From DASPJR01 sp035628505 (GTDB lineage Bacteria > Planctomycetota > SZUA-567 > H5-PLA8), in NCBI GenBank assembly GCA_035628505.1, contig DASPJR010000127.1:46803-110802 (forward strand): a stretch of DNA of 64,000 nt. Direction: 5' to 3'. The notes beneath the pieces were generated by a model. The model worked only from the letters and a program-made list of their open reading frames with translations, searched no databases and was not told the DNA's origin. Numbering within the stretch: the first letter of the stretch is position 1; the number at the start of each line of letters is the position of its first letter. Positions 17,171-25,600 of this stretch are shown piece by piece. A program made the position numbers and the translations under genes.

Positions 17171-19042
17171 ATGCTCGGAACGAACGGATCGTCCAGCAGC
17201 CAACTGATGGAAATGCAGGGAACGATGAAGCTGTCGTATCCGCTGCTCTCAGATCTTGGATGCCTGCTCACGATTCTTGAAGAGCACGGTTGTCGCGGCA
17301 ATGTCATGTTCCAGTATTTGCCGCCCGAACTGGTAACACAGTGGCGCAGCTGCCTGAGTCCCGGGCGTCCACTGCGTGTGAAAATCGACTCCCATCCGGT
17401 TCTCGACAGTATCGAATTGAACGGCATCGTCGGCGAGATTCTGGACCACTCCTCACACTGCGAAATCGAATTGCGCTTCAGCCAGCTCACGCCCGAGCAG
17501 AAGGCGATACTACAGAAAGCGGTCGGCCGTCCGGAAATTGTGCAGGGAGTGACTCCCGCAGCCGCAGTTCCGAAGCCTCCCACGTCGGCATCCGGGCGCG
17601 TTCTGAAAGAACCTCCGGTGCTCGCGCAAGCAGAACAGACACCTGCCGCGGAACCGCCGCCTCCGCCACCTCCGCCACGCCCGCAACCAATGGTGCCGCG
17701 ACCGCAGCCGACACCTGCACGTGCACAGCAGGCGCCGCCGTCTTTCACGATTTTCAAGAAGCTCAAAGACGTGCAGCCGGCTCTGGGAAGCACAGGCGCC
17801 GCAGCAGCTCCAGGCGGACAAATTATTTTCCCCATATCCGCGCCGCCTCCGCCGCCGCCACACGCCAATACAGTCACGCAGCAGCCAACGCCCGCTGCTC
17901 CGCCGCCAGCGCGGCCGTTGCCCCCTTCGCCGGCAGCCGCATACATACCGGCGCCCCCGCCCCCGCCCTCAGCAGCACCCGCGCCTCTGGCGGGCATTGC
18001 GCCTGTGGCGGTGGCTCCTGCGCCCGCTGCGGTATCGTCTTCGAATCAGCGTCCCTTCAACTCAGTACAACCACCTCAAGCTGTCGCAGGTGCGCCGGGC
18101 TGGCCATATCCCCGGCCTGCGGGCACGGCAATGATTCCGCCACGGCCGGGTATGCCCAACTTGATTCCGCAGCGGCCGGGCTCAACAAATCTGCCTCCCC
18201 GCAGCGGACAGACCAATCTGCTGCCGGCAAGCAACAAGAAGAAGCTCGGCGCGGTGCTGGTGCAGATGGGTTATCTCACGACTGAACAGATCGACGAGGC
18301 CGTCAAGCAAGCTCACATCAAGGGGCAGCGCATCGGCCGCTACCTGGTCAGCTCCGGCATGATTTCGCCCGACATCCTGTGCCGCTCGCTGGCGCTTCAA
18401 TCCGGGCTGCCGGTGACGGATCTCAGCGACGTGGAGATCAGCGAAGAGATTGCAAAACTTTTCCCTTATCCGCTGATGATGCGGCACAGCTTCCTGCCGT
18501 TTGACGACTGCGCGATGTTTGTGTGCATTGCCGTTTCTACGCCACTGACGCACGCGACACTCAACGAGCTGGAGCGGACGTGCAATAAAAAGGTGGAGGT
18601 CTTCCTGGCGCGCGAGGACCTGATTCTCAAGCACCTCAATGATATCCGCAAGCGCGAGGCTGGCGGCCAGCCGCGCCGTTTCATCCGCTACAAGTACAAG
18701 GCGCCGGTGAACTACACGTTCTGCAATCGCTTCGCAGGGCCGTCGGAAGACGCGGTTTACAGCGGCATCACGCACAATATCAGTGAAGGGGGAATGCTGA
18801 TCGAAGGACCCGGCAGCACCCTTGGCGCGCCGGCCGAACTGCTGCGGCGCGGCATCTGCCTGCGCGTGACAATGGGCGATGGCGCCACTGAAGTGAAGGC
18901 GCTTTGCCGCTTCAAGAACATCCAGGAAAAGAACGGCCTCTGGTTTATGGGGCTGGAGCTGCTGGAGATTTCAGCCGAAGACCGCCGGCGCCTGAAAGAG
19001 CTGTGTGTCAAGGCCATGGTCCAGCAGATGAACAAACAATAG
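17171..19042 (+). CDS. MshEN-PilZ protein, candidate dual c-di-GMP receptor
   Basis: A 623-aa cytoplasmic protein. Residues about 18-120 form a small domain ending in IELRFSQLTPEQKAIL, reminiscent of a degenerate PilZ domain. A Pro/Ala-rich linker runs to about 350. Residues about 356-490 match the MshEN/GspE N-terminal domain with the two repeated halves LGAVLVQMGYL and IGRYLVSSGMI. Residues about 500-620 are a PilZ domain with RxxxR (Arg502-Arg506) and NxSxxG (Asn536, Ser538, Gly541). MshEN and PilZ are both established c-di-GMP-binding folds. No ATPase domain follows, so this is not a type II or IV secretion ATPase. GAGG precedes the ATG. Partner unknown. Confidence 0.85.
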   Translation: MLGTNGSSSSQLMEMQGTMKLSYPLLSDLGCLLTILEEHGCRGNVMFQYLPPELVTQWRSCLSPGRPLRVKIDSHPVLDSIELNGIVGEILDHSSHCEIELRFSQLTPEQKAILQKAVGRPEIVQGVTPAAAVPKPPTSASGRVLKEPPVLAQAEQTPAAEPPPPPPPPRPQPMVPRPQPTPARAQQAPPSFTIFKKLKDVQPALGSTGAAAAPGGQIIFPISAPPPPPPHANTVTQQPTPAAPPPARPLPPSPAAAYIPAPPPPPSAAPAPLAGIAPVAVAPAPAAVSSSNQRPFNSVQPPQAVAGAPGWPYPRPAGTAMIPPRPGMPNLIPQRPGSTNLPPRSGQTNLLPASNKKKLGAVLVQMGYLTTEQIDEAVKQAHIKGQRIGRYLVSSGMISPDILCRSLALQSGLPVTDLSDVEISEEIAKLFPYPLMMRHSFLPFDDCAMFVCIAVSTPLTHATLNELERTCNKKVEVFLAREDLILKHLNDIRKREAGGQPRRFIRYKYKAPVNYTFCNRFAGPSEDAVYSGITHNISEGGMLIEGPGSTLGAPAELLRRGICLRVTMGDGATEVKALCRFKNIQEKNGLWFMGLELLEISAEDRRRLKELCVKAMVQQMNKQ

Positions 19043-19046
19043 TCGG

Positions 19047-19826
19047 TTACTTCCGCTTCTCTGCTTTGAGCACGGCTGCGACCTGCTGATGCAGCGCCGC
19101 GTTCGTTGCGACGCCGTCCGGCCCCCAGATTGTCGCGCGGCCGTCCCACGTCGTAAAGTGCCCGCCCGCTTCCTGCAGAATAGGTAACAGCGGCGCAGAA
19201 TCCCACGGCTTCATCTCGGGATCCATCATGATTTCAGCCCGGCCGGTCGCCACGAGCACATAACCGTAGCAGTCGCCCCAGGTGCGGTTCATCTTTGCTT
19301 GTGCCGCCAGCTTCTCGTACGCGTCGGATCGCGCCACTGCGGTGCTGATGTTGGTGGTCAGGAGCGTTGCATGCTTAAGCTCAGACACGCCTGAAACTTT
19401 CGCGGGCCGGCCGTTCCACAGGCAGCCGAGCCCGCGCGCGGCAACAACCAGTTCGTCGAACGCCGGCAGGTACACGACGCCCACATCTGTGCTTCCGCGA
19501 ACCTCGACGCCGATCAGCACGCCGTAAAACGGAACGCCGTGAATAAACGTCTTGGTGCCGTCGATGGGATCGACGATCCAGCGGTAATCCGGATCGCCTT
19601 CGCTCGTGCCGCCTTCTTCACCGACGATTGAGTGCCTGGGATAGTACTTCGAGATGACGCCGCGGATCACCGCTTCGGCTTCCTTGTCGGCCTGCGTGAC
19701 CGGCGAATCATCATGCTTGGTTTCGACGGCCAGCTGCGTGCCGAAATAGGCCAGCGTGCGGCGGCCGCCAAGGTATGCCGCCTCGGTTGCGACGGCGAGG
19801 ATTTCTTTGAGTGTGGGTTGGCTCAT
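19047..19826 (-). CDS. hisN: Inositol-monophosphatase-family phosphatase, histidinol-phosphatase-like
   Basis: A 259-aa Mg-dependent phosphatase. Motifs of the family: GEEGG (Glu70-Glu71), IVDPIDGTKTF (Asp86, Asp89) and the late WDSAPLLPILQEAGG. WGDCYGYVLVATGRAE and the short length fit the HisN-type histidinol-phosphate phosphatases (histidine biosynthesis) better than inositol monophosphatases. Other his genes are absent, so the exact substrate stays open. ATG 19826 has AGAAG close upstream; an alternative ATG at 19841 adds MHRSI. It is the last gene of the minus-strand run from 25202. Confidence 0.85.
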   Translation of the reverse strand: MSQPTLKEILAVATEAAYLGGRRTLAYFGTQLAVETKHDDSPVTQADKEAEAVIRGVISKYYPRHSIVGEEGGTSEGDPDYRWIVDPIDGTKTFIHGVPFYGVLIGVEVRGSTDVGVVYLPAFDELVVAARGLGCLWNGRPAKVSGVSELKHATLLTTNISTAVARSDAYEKLAAQAKMNRTWGDCYGYVLVATGRAEIMMDPEMKPWDSAPLLPILQEAGGHFTTWDGRATIWGPDGVATNAALHQQVAAVLKAEKRK

Positions 19827-19865
19827 GATGCTTCTATGCATAATGCAAGAAGCACAAAAAGAAAG

Positions 19866-20666
19866 CTATGCATTCGATTTTCCGCGCTCGCGCACGAGGC
19901 GGAAAGCTGTTTCCCAGATGCGCAGGAAGTCGCGCCGCCGCGTCAGGCACGTGCGCTGAATATCCGTGACGGGAAATACACCGCCGGTGCGCAGCGCTTC
20001 CAGCAGCACCTGGCGTCCATCGGCGAGCTCGGGATTGACCTTCAGCGCGACCTGCAGTTCCGCGTCCGTGACGCCGATCAGTTGCAACAGCCGCAGTGTG
20101 CCGGGGGCAAGCTCTAGTTTTTCAGGGACTGACTTTTCGGGAGCGCTGACGACCCAGTGCTGAAACTCAGTGACACCGCAGTCGCCGATCTGGTCTTTCG
20201 ACAGCACTTCACCGGCTGAAACCGGATGGCCGGTGCCAAGGATGTACTTCGCTGTCTGCGTGAGGACTTTCACAGGAACTTTGGGATCGCGGCTGCGCCA
20301 CTGGATCAGCAGTTCGGTGCGCGGCAGGCTTTTGTTTTTCTGCTCGCAGGCACAGGAAAAGCCGTGCGTCACATACACCCAGCTCATGCGGTCCGGCTTG
20401 GGCGCATACTGGCCCAGGCAGAACTCCAGCTTGCAGCCGGCCAGCGGCGTGACGAGCGCTCCATCGGGGGAGATCAGACGGCCCTTGGGAAAGAGGGGGC
20501 CGAAGATCGCGGCAATCTTCTTTTCTCGGGCGGTGAAGAGCGCGCTGTTATCTGGCGCGCTTTCCACCTTGCGTGCGACAGCCCGCTTCGAACTGGTCTT
20601 TTTTACCGGGCGCGAGGCGCGCGCGGAACGTGCGGATGCGGTCCTGGCATGAGCTTTCGTGGCCAT
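19866..20666 (-). CDS. Suppressor-of-fused-like (SUFU) domain protein
   Basis: A 266-aa protein. The first 35 residues are a basic Ala/Arg/Ser/Lys tail resembling histone H1-like tails. The rest resembles the SUFU/DUF fold: MSWVYVTHGFSCACE, LLIQWRSRDPKVPV, HWVVSAPEKSVPEKLEL and LQLIGVTDAELQVALK followed by a late IQRTCLTRRRDFLRIW. Bacterial SUFU-domain proteins are widespread, have no agreed molecular function, and some are toxin-immunity proteins. It begins 6 nt after the NtrC-type regulator gene, so the two are almost certainly co-transcribed. Family assignment is from motif memory and moderately secure. Confidence 0.6.
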   Translation of the reverse strand: MATKAHARTASARSARASRPVKKTSSKRAVARKVESAPDNSALFTAREKKIAAIFGPLFPKGRLISPDGALVTPLAGCKLEFCLGQYAPKPDRMSWVYVTHGFSCACEQKNKSLPRTELLIQWRSRDPKVPVKVLTQTAKYILGTGHPVSAGEVLSKDQIGDCGVTEFQHWVVSAPEKSVPEKLELAPGTLRLLQLIGVTDAELQVALKVNPELADGRQVLLEALRTGGVFPVTDIQRTCLTRRRDFLRIWETAFRLVRERGKSNA

Positions 20667-20672
20667 AAGCGA

Positions 20673-22286
20673 CTAGGCCTCACTGTTGCCTACGGTGTCG
20701 GCTGCAAGCTGTTCGTCAGTAGCCAGACCGTAGCGGGTCATCTTCCGATGCAGTGTAGAACGGTGGACGGCCAGCCGCCGCGCGGCTTCCGAAATGTTGC
20801 CGCCCGTGATCGAGAGCGTGCGAAGGATAATGCGCTTTTCTTCTTCATCCAGCGTGAGCACTTCACCATCGGCCGGTCCGCGCATGACTGAGGCATCCAC
20901 AGGTAAGACGTGCTGCGCAGGAACGAACTGGCCCGGAGCCACTGCCGGCGGCACTTCTTCGGCGCGCGCGGCCTTGGCGTCGCGCCCGGCATTGCTCTGC
21001 GCCAGCATGGCTTTGAACTGTTCGGCCGTATATGTCTCGGTGAGTTTGGGAACCGGCACGGCCTGGGGCCCCAGCGTCGCGCGCACGATCTCGGGCGGCA
21101 GACTGGAGGGCTGAATCACCGTCGAGTCTTCGTACACGACGGCCCGTTCGATGGCGTTTCGCAGTTCGCGGACGTTACCGGGCCACTGGTAATTCACCAG
21201 CGCCTGCAGCGCCTCGGGCGCAATGCGCTGCGCGCGCGTGTGGCCGTCTTTACGTGCATCATCCAGGAAGAACTGGGCCAGTGGGGCAATGTCGTCCGGA
21301 CGGTCGCGCAAGGGCGCGACTTCCAGGACCAGGATCGCCAGGCGGTAATACAGGTCGGCGCGGAACGTGTTGTTCTTCAGGTTCTGTGTGATGTTCTGGT
21401 TCGTCGCCGAAATCACGCGTGTGTTCACGCGGATTGTGCGGTCGCCGCCCACGCGCCGGATCTCGCGGTTTTCGAGTGCGCGCAGCAGGCGCACCTGCAT
21501 GTCGGGGCGCATTTCGCCGATTTCGTCCAGGAACAGCGTGCCCCCGTGCGCCTGCTCAAAGCAGCCCGTCCGGCGCTGCACGGCGCCCGTGAAGGCGCCT
21601 TTTTCGTGTCCGAACAATTCGCTTTCCAGCAGGCTTTCAGGAATCGCGCCGCAGTTAATGGCCACGAACGGACCGCGTTTGCGCGGTGAATTGAAATGAA
21701 TGGCGCGGGCGAGCACTTCCTTGCCGCTGCCACTTTCGCCAAGCACCAGCACGTCGGAGTCGCTCATGCTGGCGCGGCGGGCCTGGTCCACCAGCTGGCG
21801 CATACGCGGAGAGTGCGCGATGATCTGATCGAATCCGTGATGCTTATCCAGCGCGCCGGCGAGAACCTGGTTCTGCACTTTCAGGTCGCGGTGCTGAATG
21901 CCATTGCGGATAATCGCGTGCAGGCGGTCGAAATCAAACGGCTTGGTCAGGAAATCGTACGCGCCTTTTTTCATGCACTCGACAGCCATATCAACGCTGC
22001 CAGCGGCGGTCATCATGACGATAGAGACATTCTTGTCGACCTGGTGAATTTCGCTCAGTAGCGTCGTGCCGTCCTTGCCTGGAAGCATGACATCGAGCAG
22101 CACGATATCGGGTTCGAGTTCGCTGAAGCGTCCCAGCGCCTCGTCACCGGTGGGAACAATGTGGACATCCAAACCTTCGCGCTGAAGCTGAAAACGCAGC
22201 AGTTTGCCGAAGTTCGGATCGTCTTCGACGACCATTACGCGGCGCTGCGGAGCGGTCTCGGCAACGGGAGCATTCGCTTCACTCAT
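20673..22286 (-). CDS. Sigma-54-dependent response regulator (NtrC family)
   Basis: A 537-aa transcription activator: receiver domain (residues about 16-130, phospho-acceptor Asp65 in LLDVMLPG, TKP Lys near 115), sigma-54 AAA+ domain (about 150-390: Walker A GESGSGKE 183-190, GAFTGA 230-235 for sigma-54 contact, Walker B LFLDEIGE 251-258), then an Ala/Pro linker and a Fis-type helix-turn-helix (about 495-520, ISEAARRLAVHRSTLHRKM). It would bind enhancer sites and drive RpoN promoters after phosphorylation. No sensor kinase is adjacent, so it is an orphan. The 54-nt gap from dusB and 6-nt gap to the SUFU gene suggest one operon. Confidence 0.93.
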   Translation of the reverse strand: MSEANAPVAETAPQRRVMVVEDDPNFGKLLRFQLQREGLDVHIVPTGDEALGRFSELEPDIVLLDVMLPGKDGTTLLSEIHQVDKNVSIVMMTAAGSVDMAVECMKKGAYDFLTKPFDFDRLHAIIRNGIQHRDLKVQNQVLAGALDKHHGFDQIIAHSPRMRQLVDQARRASMSDSDVLVLGESGSGKEVLARAIHFNSPRKRGPFVAINCGAIPESLLESELFGHEKGAFTGAVQRRTGCFEQAHGGTLFLDEIGEMRPDMQVRLLRALENREIRRVGGDRTIRVNTRVISATNQNITQNLKNNTFRADLYYRLAILVLEVAPLRDRPDDIAPLAQFFLDDARKDGHTRAQRIAPEALQALVNYQWPGNVRELRNAIERAVVYEDSTVIQPSSLPPEIVRATLGPQAVPVPKLTETYTAEQFKAMLAQSNAGRDAKAARAEEVPPAVAPGQFVPAQHVLPVDASVMRGPADGEVLTLDEEEKRIILRTLSITGGNISEAARRLAVHRSTLHRKMTRYGLATDEQLAADTVGNSEA

Positions 22287-22340
22287 TTCTTTTAACTCAA
22301 ATCCATTTAAGTTACGGAATGCCTATACTTTAGCCCTATT

Positions 22341-23468
22341 CTACAGATCACAGCACGCCTTGTCTACTTGAGCCGGCGAGATTACTGCTTCGTGCCGGTG
22401 GACCCCGTCTTTGGGGAAATGATCCCGTACGATTGCCTCAAATTCAGCATTGGTTTCACAGCGGCTGGCCAGCGCGCGGAACTCGCGCGCGCCGCGCACG
22501 CCCTGCGCGTAGCAGCAGGCGTACTTGCGCATCAGAATATTGCCACGTTCCTCGCCGAATCGCTCCACAACCAGGCGCTGGTGGCGCAGCAGCAGCGCAG
22601 CCTGCTCGGCAAGCGTGGGATCAGGCATGACCGGCTCGCCGCGCAACGCCTGAGCCGCCTGTTTGAACAGCCAGGGCCGCCCAAGCGCGGCACGGCCGAT
22701 CATGACTCCGTCAACCTCGTATTTTTCGAACGCCGTGACGACGCGTGCGGCCGAGCTCAAGTCGCCGTTGCCGATCAGCGGAATTTTCGTCAGAATGGAT
22801 TTGAGCTCGGCAATGCGTTCCCAATCGGCGCTGCCGGAGAAAAAGTCTTCGGCCACGCGTCCGTGGACATAAAGCGCCGCGGCGCCCGCGTCTTCCACAG
22901 CGCGCGCGACATCTTTGGCCGTCATTTCCTTGCGCGTGCAGCCCAGGCGGATTTTGGCCGTCACCGGAACCGGCGCGCAGGCTTTTACGACGGTTGAAAC
23001 GATTTCACCGACTCGCGCGGGGTTCTTGAGAAGATAGCTGCCGCTGTGCGCCTTTTCGGTGACTTTCTTGACAGGGCAGCCGAAATTCAAATCCACGACA
23101 GACACGTTGTAGTCGAACGCCAGCTTCTTGCCGACTTCGGCGAGTGTGTGCGGATCGTTGTCCCACATCTGGACTGCCAGCGGGCGCGCTTCGTCTTTAA
23201 CACCCCAGAGCCGCTCGATGCAGCCTTTCAAGCCGCCGACCTGGTGCAGGAATCCTTCGGCCGAAATCATCTCCGTGGCCTGCAAGCCGACGCCGCCAAA
23301 CTCGCGGACGATCTGGCGGTACACATAGTTTGTGAAGCCCGCCATCGGCGCCTGGAAGACGGGCGGATCAATCAGCAGCGGGCCGAGGCGCACTGGCTTA
23401 ACCTGGCGCTTAATCTTTGGCGTGGCGTGCGCGGCAATCGTGTCGACGGGCGGAAAGGCAAAGTTCAT
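22341..23468 (-). CDS. dusB: tRNA-dihydrouridine synthase (DusB-like)
   Basis: A 375-aa FMN-dependent enzyme reducing uridines in tRNA D-loops. TIM-barrel motifs: PVFQAPMAGFTNYVYR (about residues 36-51), VVDLNFGCPVKKVTEKAHSG with catalytic Cys131, LYVHGR, LIGNGDLSS and GVMIGRAALGRPWLF. The C-terminal helical domain is present. Most like DusB. GTG 23507 lies in frame upstream, but ATG 23468 gives a usual N-terminus. In many bacteria dusB is upstream of the gene for the nucleoid protein Fis. Here it is followed by a regulator whose DNA-binding domain is Fis-type, a comparison worth noting but not proof of relation. Confidence 0.92.
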   Translation of the reverse strand: MNFAFPPVDTIAAHATPKIKRQVKPVRLGPLLIDPPVFQAPMAGFTNYVYRQIVREFGGVGLQATEMISAEGFLHQVGGLKGCIERLWGVKDEARPLAVQMWDNDPHTLAEVGKKLAFDYNVSVVDLNFGCPVKKVTEKAHSGSYLLKNPARVGEIVSTVVKACAPVPVTAKIRLGCTRKEMTAKDVARAVEDAGAAALYVHGRVAEDFFSGSADWERIAELKSILTKIPLIGNGDLSSAARVVTAFEKYEVDGVMIGRAALGRPWLFKQAAQALRGEPVMPDPTLAEQAALLLRHQRLVVERFGEERGNILMRKYACCYAQGVRGAREFRALASRCETNAEFEAIVRDHFPKDGVHRHEAVISPAQVDKACCDL

Positions 23469-23519
23469 GGGCGTAAAGTGTACCGCAGAGCAAGGCACTG
23501 ACAACACATGAACGATGGT

Positions 23520-23774
23520 TCAAATCTTCTTGTCGAAGCGTGAGCGCGCCGATTCGTTCAGGGGCTTCTGGCGCGAGCGCTCAGGCTGGGCGCGAACCGG
23601 CTCGGCCTCGGCGCTGGCTCGATTTTTCCACAGCAATACCGCGCCGCCGGCGATCAGGATTGCGCCGCCCGAGCCATACACAGGATCGAAACCCGTGAGA
23701 AACGCAGCCACGACGCCGCCGACAATCAGCAGGATTCCCAGCAGCAGATACAGTGTGCCGGCGAGCTGGTTCAC
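23520..23774 (-). CDS. Small two-helix membrane protein (84 aa)
   Basis: An 84-aa protein with two hydrophobic helices (about residues 4-27 LAGTLYLLLGILLIVGGVVA and 33-48 GSGGAILIAGGAVLLW) and a charged cytoplasmic-type tail of about 35 residues. It starts with GTG only 3 nt after the stop codon of the O-antigen-ligase-like gene, which suggests translational coupling. No motif of known function. Confidence 0.65.
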   Translation of the reverse strand: MNQLAGTLYLLLGILLIVGGVVAAFLTGFDPVYGSGGAILIAGGAVLLWKNRASAEAEPVRAQPERSRQKPLNESARSRFDKKI

Positions 23775-23777
23775 GGG

Positions 23778-25202
23778 CTAGGCCCCGGAGGTTGGCTGGC
23801 TCTTGGGTTCCTGCGCCCAGCGGTTAACCGCGTAGGCAAGTGCCATAAAAAGTGCGAAGGATCCCTTTACGCCGGGAATCATGGGACTGGCGAAGATACT
23901 CAGTACCAGTGCGCCCGTTCCCGCAGCAAACGCAGCCAGCGCGATCGTCGCAGCGAAGCGCGTGCGCTGGTCGTCGTTTTCGGATGAGGCAAAATGCGTG
24001 AAGCCGCTGTGAGCCGAAAGAATCCAGCCCCCAAACACGAGTAACACCGCCAGCAGCCCGGGAACTCCCAGTTCAACGGCCGTCGTTTCCAGGAAGCCGA
24101 ACGTAAAGCGTTCGTCGGAGTCCATATCGAACGATCCTTCGTCGTCGGTTCGTCCGCCGGGCTTGTTGTACGGCGACTGGTAGAAGCGGTTGATATTCTT
24201 CTGATAGCTGCCGATCCCTACTCCTCTTTGCCAGAGCCGCCCGCCGGCGCCATTCTGCGGATCGAGGGGGGAATTGAGCAGATCGAGCGCCGCCTGGTAG
24301 CGGCACAGCCGGGCCGTCGGGGTCTTCTTGTCATCTTTATCCGCATACAAGGTAACGCCACGCCAGAGCACTTCCGTATTATGGCGCGGAAGGCGCGGCA
24401 GAATCAGCGCAACGGTGAGCACTAATCCGCCGAGGATAATGGTGGCGGGAATGAAGCGGCGCGTTGCAATACAAGCCCCGGCCACGGCGACGACTCCAGC
24501 GCAGGCTCCAATAAAGCCGCCCGCCGCCAGCGTGACACAGAGCGCCAGCACACCAAATACAGCCGCGCTGTAGCGTACCGCCGGATCTTTCTCCCACGCC
24601 GCGAATGCGGCGGCGACTGGAACAAGCAAGGCCACGTGTGAACCGAAGACGGCACGGAAGTCATACCAGCCGGCCAGGCGCATGTTCGTGGTGCCGCCCA
24701 GATCCTGCAGCGGCTTATCGGGATCGAAGGGAATGCCCGCGGGGCCGACGTACTGCTTAAGCGCCAGCAGCAGACACACACTGAAGCTCGCGCCCAGAAT
24801 GAGAATCAGCCTTCGCGCTTCAACCGGATCGGCGGCGACGTTCAGAAACGCCCAGACACCGATGCAGCCAAAAAGCAGCACCCCTGCGAAATCTTTCAGT
24901 GCCGGCTTGAGCGTCCCCTGTCCTGGAAAGCCGTCGATCCAAAGCATCGAAATACCCGCCACCGACGCCCAGAGCAGCGTTGGAACCGGCGGCAGCTTGA
25001 ATTTGAGCCACGGTTTCTTCAGCAGCAGATCGACTAGAACGATCAGCACCAGCGGCGGAAGCAGGAAGTCGAGAGGTGAAGCGTAAACTGGTTTCTTCTG
25101 AGACAGTAAGCGCTCGATGTTGGCGCTGATCGGCATCAGCGCTACGACCAGGTAAGCAAAATAACGCCGCCAGGCTGGCGGCGCGCTGTTTTCCGTTTGC
25201 AT
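23778..25202 (-). CDS. O-antigen ligase/polymerase-like membrane protein
   Basis: A 474-aa polytopic protein with at least ten hydrophobic segments. The arrangement fits O-antigen ligase/Wzy_C family proteins: alternating helices, a segment LAGWYDFRAVFGSHVALLVPVAAA (about 195-215), then adjacent helices at about 225-285. A large polar loop (about residues 290-365) precedes the last three helices, as in WaaL/Wzy enzymes. The assignment is by architecture and weak motifs. No LPS or capsule genes are adjacent. The frame opens at GTG 25208 and ATG 25202 is chosen. It is the first gene of the minus-strand run. Confidence 0.6.
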   Translation of the reverse strand: MQTENSAPPAWRRYFAYLVVALMPISANIERLLSQKKPVYASPLDFLLPPLVLIVLVDLLLKKPWLKFKLPPVPTLLWASVAGISMLWIDGFPGQGTLKPALKDFAGVLLFGCIGVWAFLNVAADPVEARRLILILGASFSVCLLLALKQYVGPAGIPFDPDKPLQDLGGTTNMRLAGWYDFRAVFGSHVALLVPVAAAFAAWEKDPAVRYSAAVFGVLALCVTLAAGGFIGACAGVVAVAGACIATRRFIPATIILGGLVLTVALILPRLPRHNTEVLWRGVTLYADKDDKKTPTARLCRYQAALDLLNSPLDPQNGAGGRLWQRGVGIGSYQKNINRFYQSPYNKPGGRTDDEGSFDMDSDERFTFGFLETTAVELGVPGLLAVLLVFGGWILSAHSGFTHFASSENDDQRTRFAATIALAAFAAGTGALVLSIFASPMIPGVKGSFALFMALAYAVNRWAQEPKSQPTSGA

Positions 25203-25600
25203 GGCCACACCATAATCAACCGGCGATGATGTGTGAAGTTACATTTACATTGGCGGCTTTGTAGATTGAAGCGCGAACTCTTTAGTCCTCTTGAAAATGA
25301 GCGCTCAGCGCTCTACAACCAAGCAGGCAAATGAAGGGAATAATTCGGCGTCGAAACGGTGTTGCATCTAGGAGCAGTCCTCTCCGCCGCCGCCTGAACC
25401 AAGTGCCACACAACGGTCATTCACGGGTGGTGGCCATAGATTTGCGCCAAATATGCCGAAATTGTGCGCATGGAGTAGCACTGATATCCGTCTCTCTGGT
25501 AAGAGAACGCAGGTGAATACAGGCAGCAAGCCAGCACAATCCTTCTTGTCGTCCTCTGCTGTGCCGGCCGCAAGTTGTTTCAAGTTTCTCCGGAGGTCCC
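25203..25600. other. Divergent intergenic region (398 nt)
   Basis: This separates the O-antigen-ligase-like gene (minus) from the 1506-aa gene (plus). It should hold both promoters, but no convincing -35/-10 pair is seen. A small hairpin GAGCGC-TCA-GCGCTC lies at 25299-25313. The only clear signal is GGAGG at about 25590, which serves the downstream ATG. Short open frames here lack codon-usage or motif support. Confidence 0.5.

Noticed and set aside
17171..19042. Type II/IV secretion ATPase (GspE/PilB)
   Set aside because: Only the N-terminal MshEN domain is present; no Walker A/B or Asp/His boxes follow.
22341..23468. dusB-fis type operon considered
   Set aside because: The downstream gene is a full NtrC-type activator, not the small Fis protein; only its DNA-binding domain is Fis-like.
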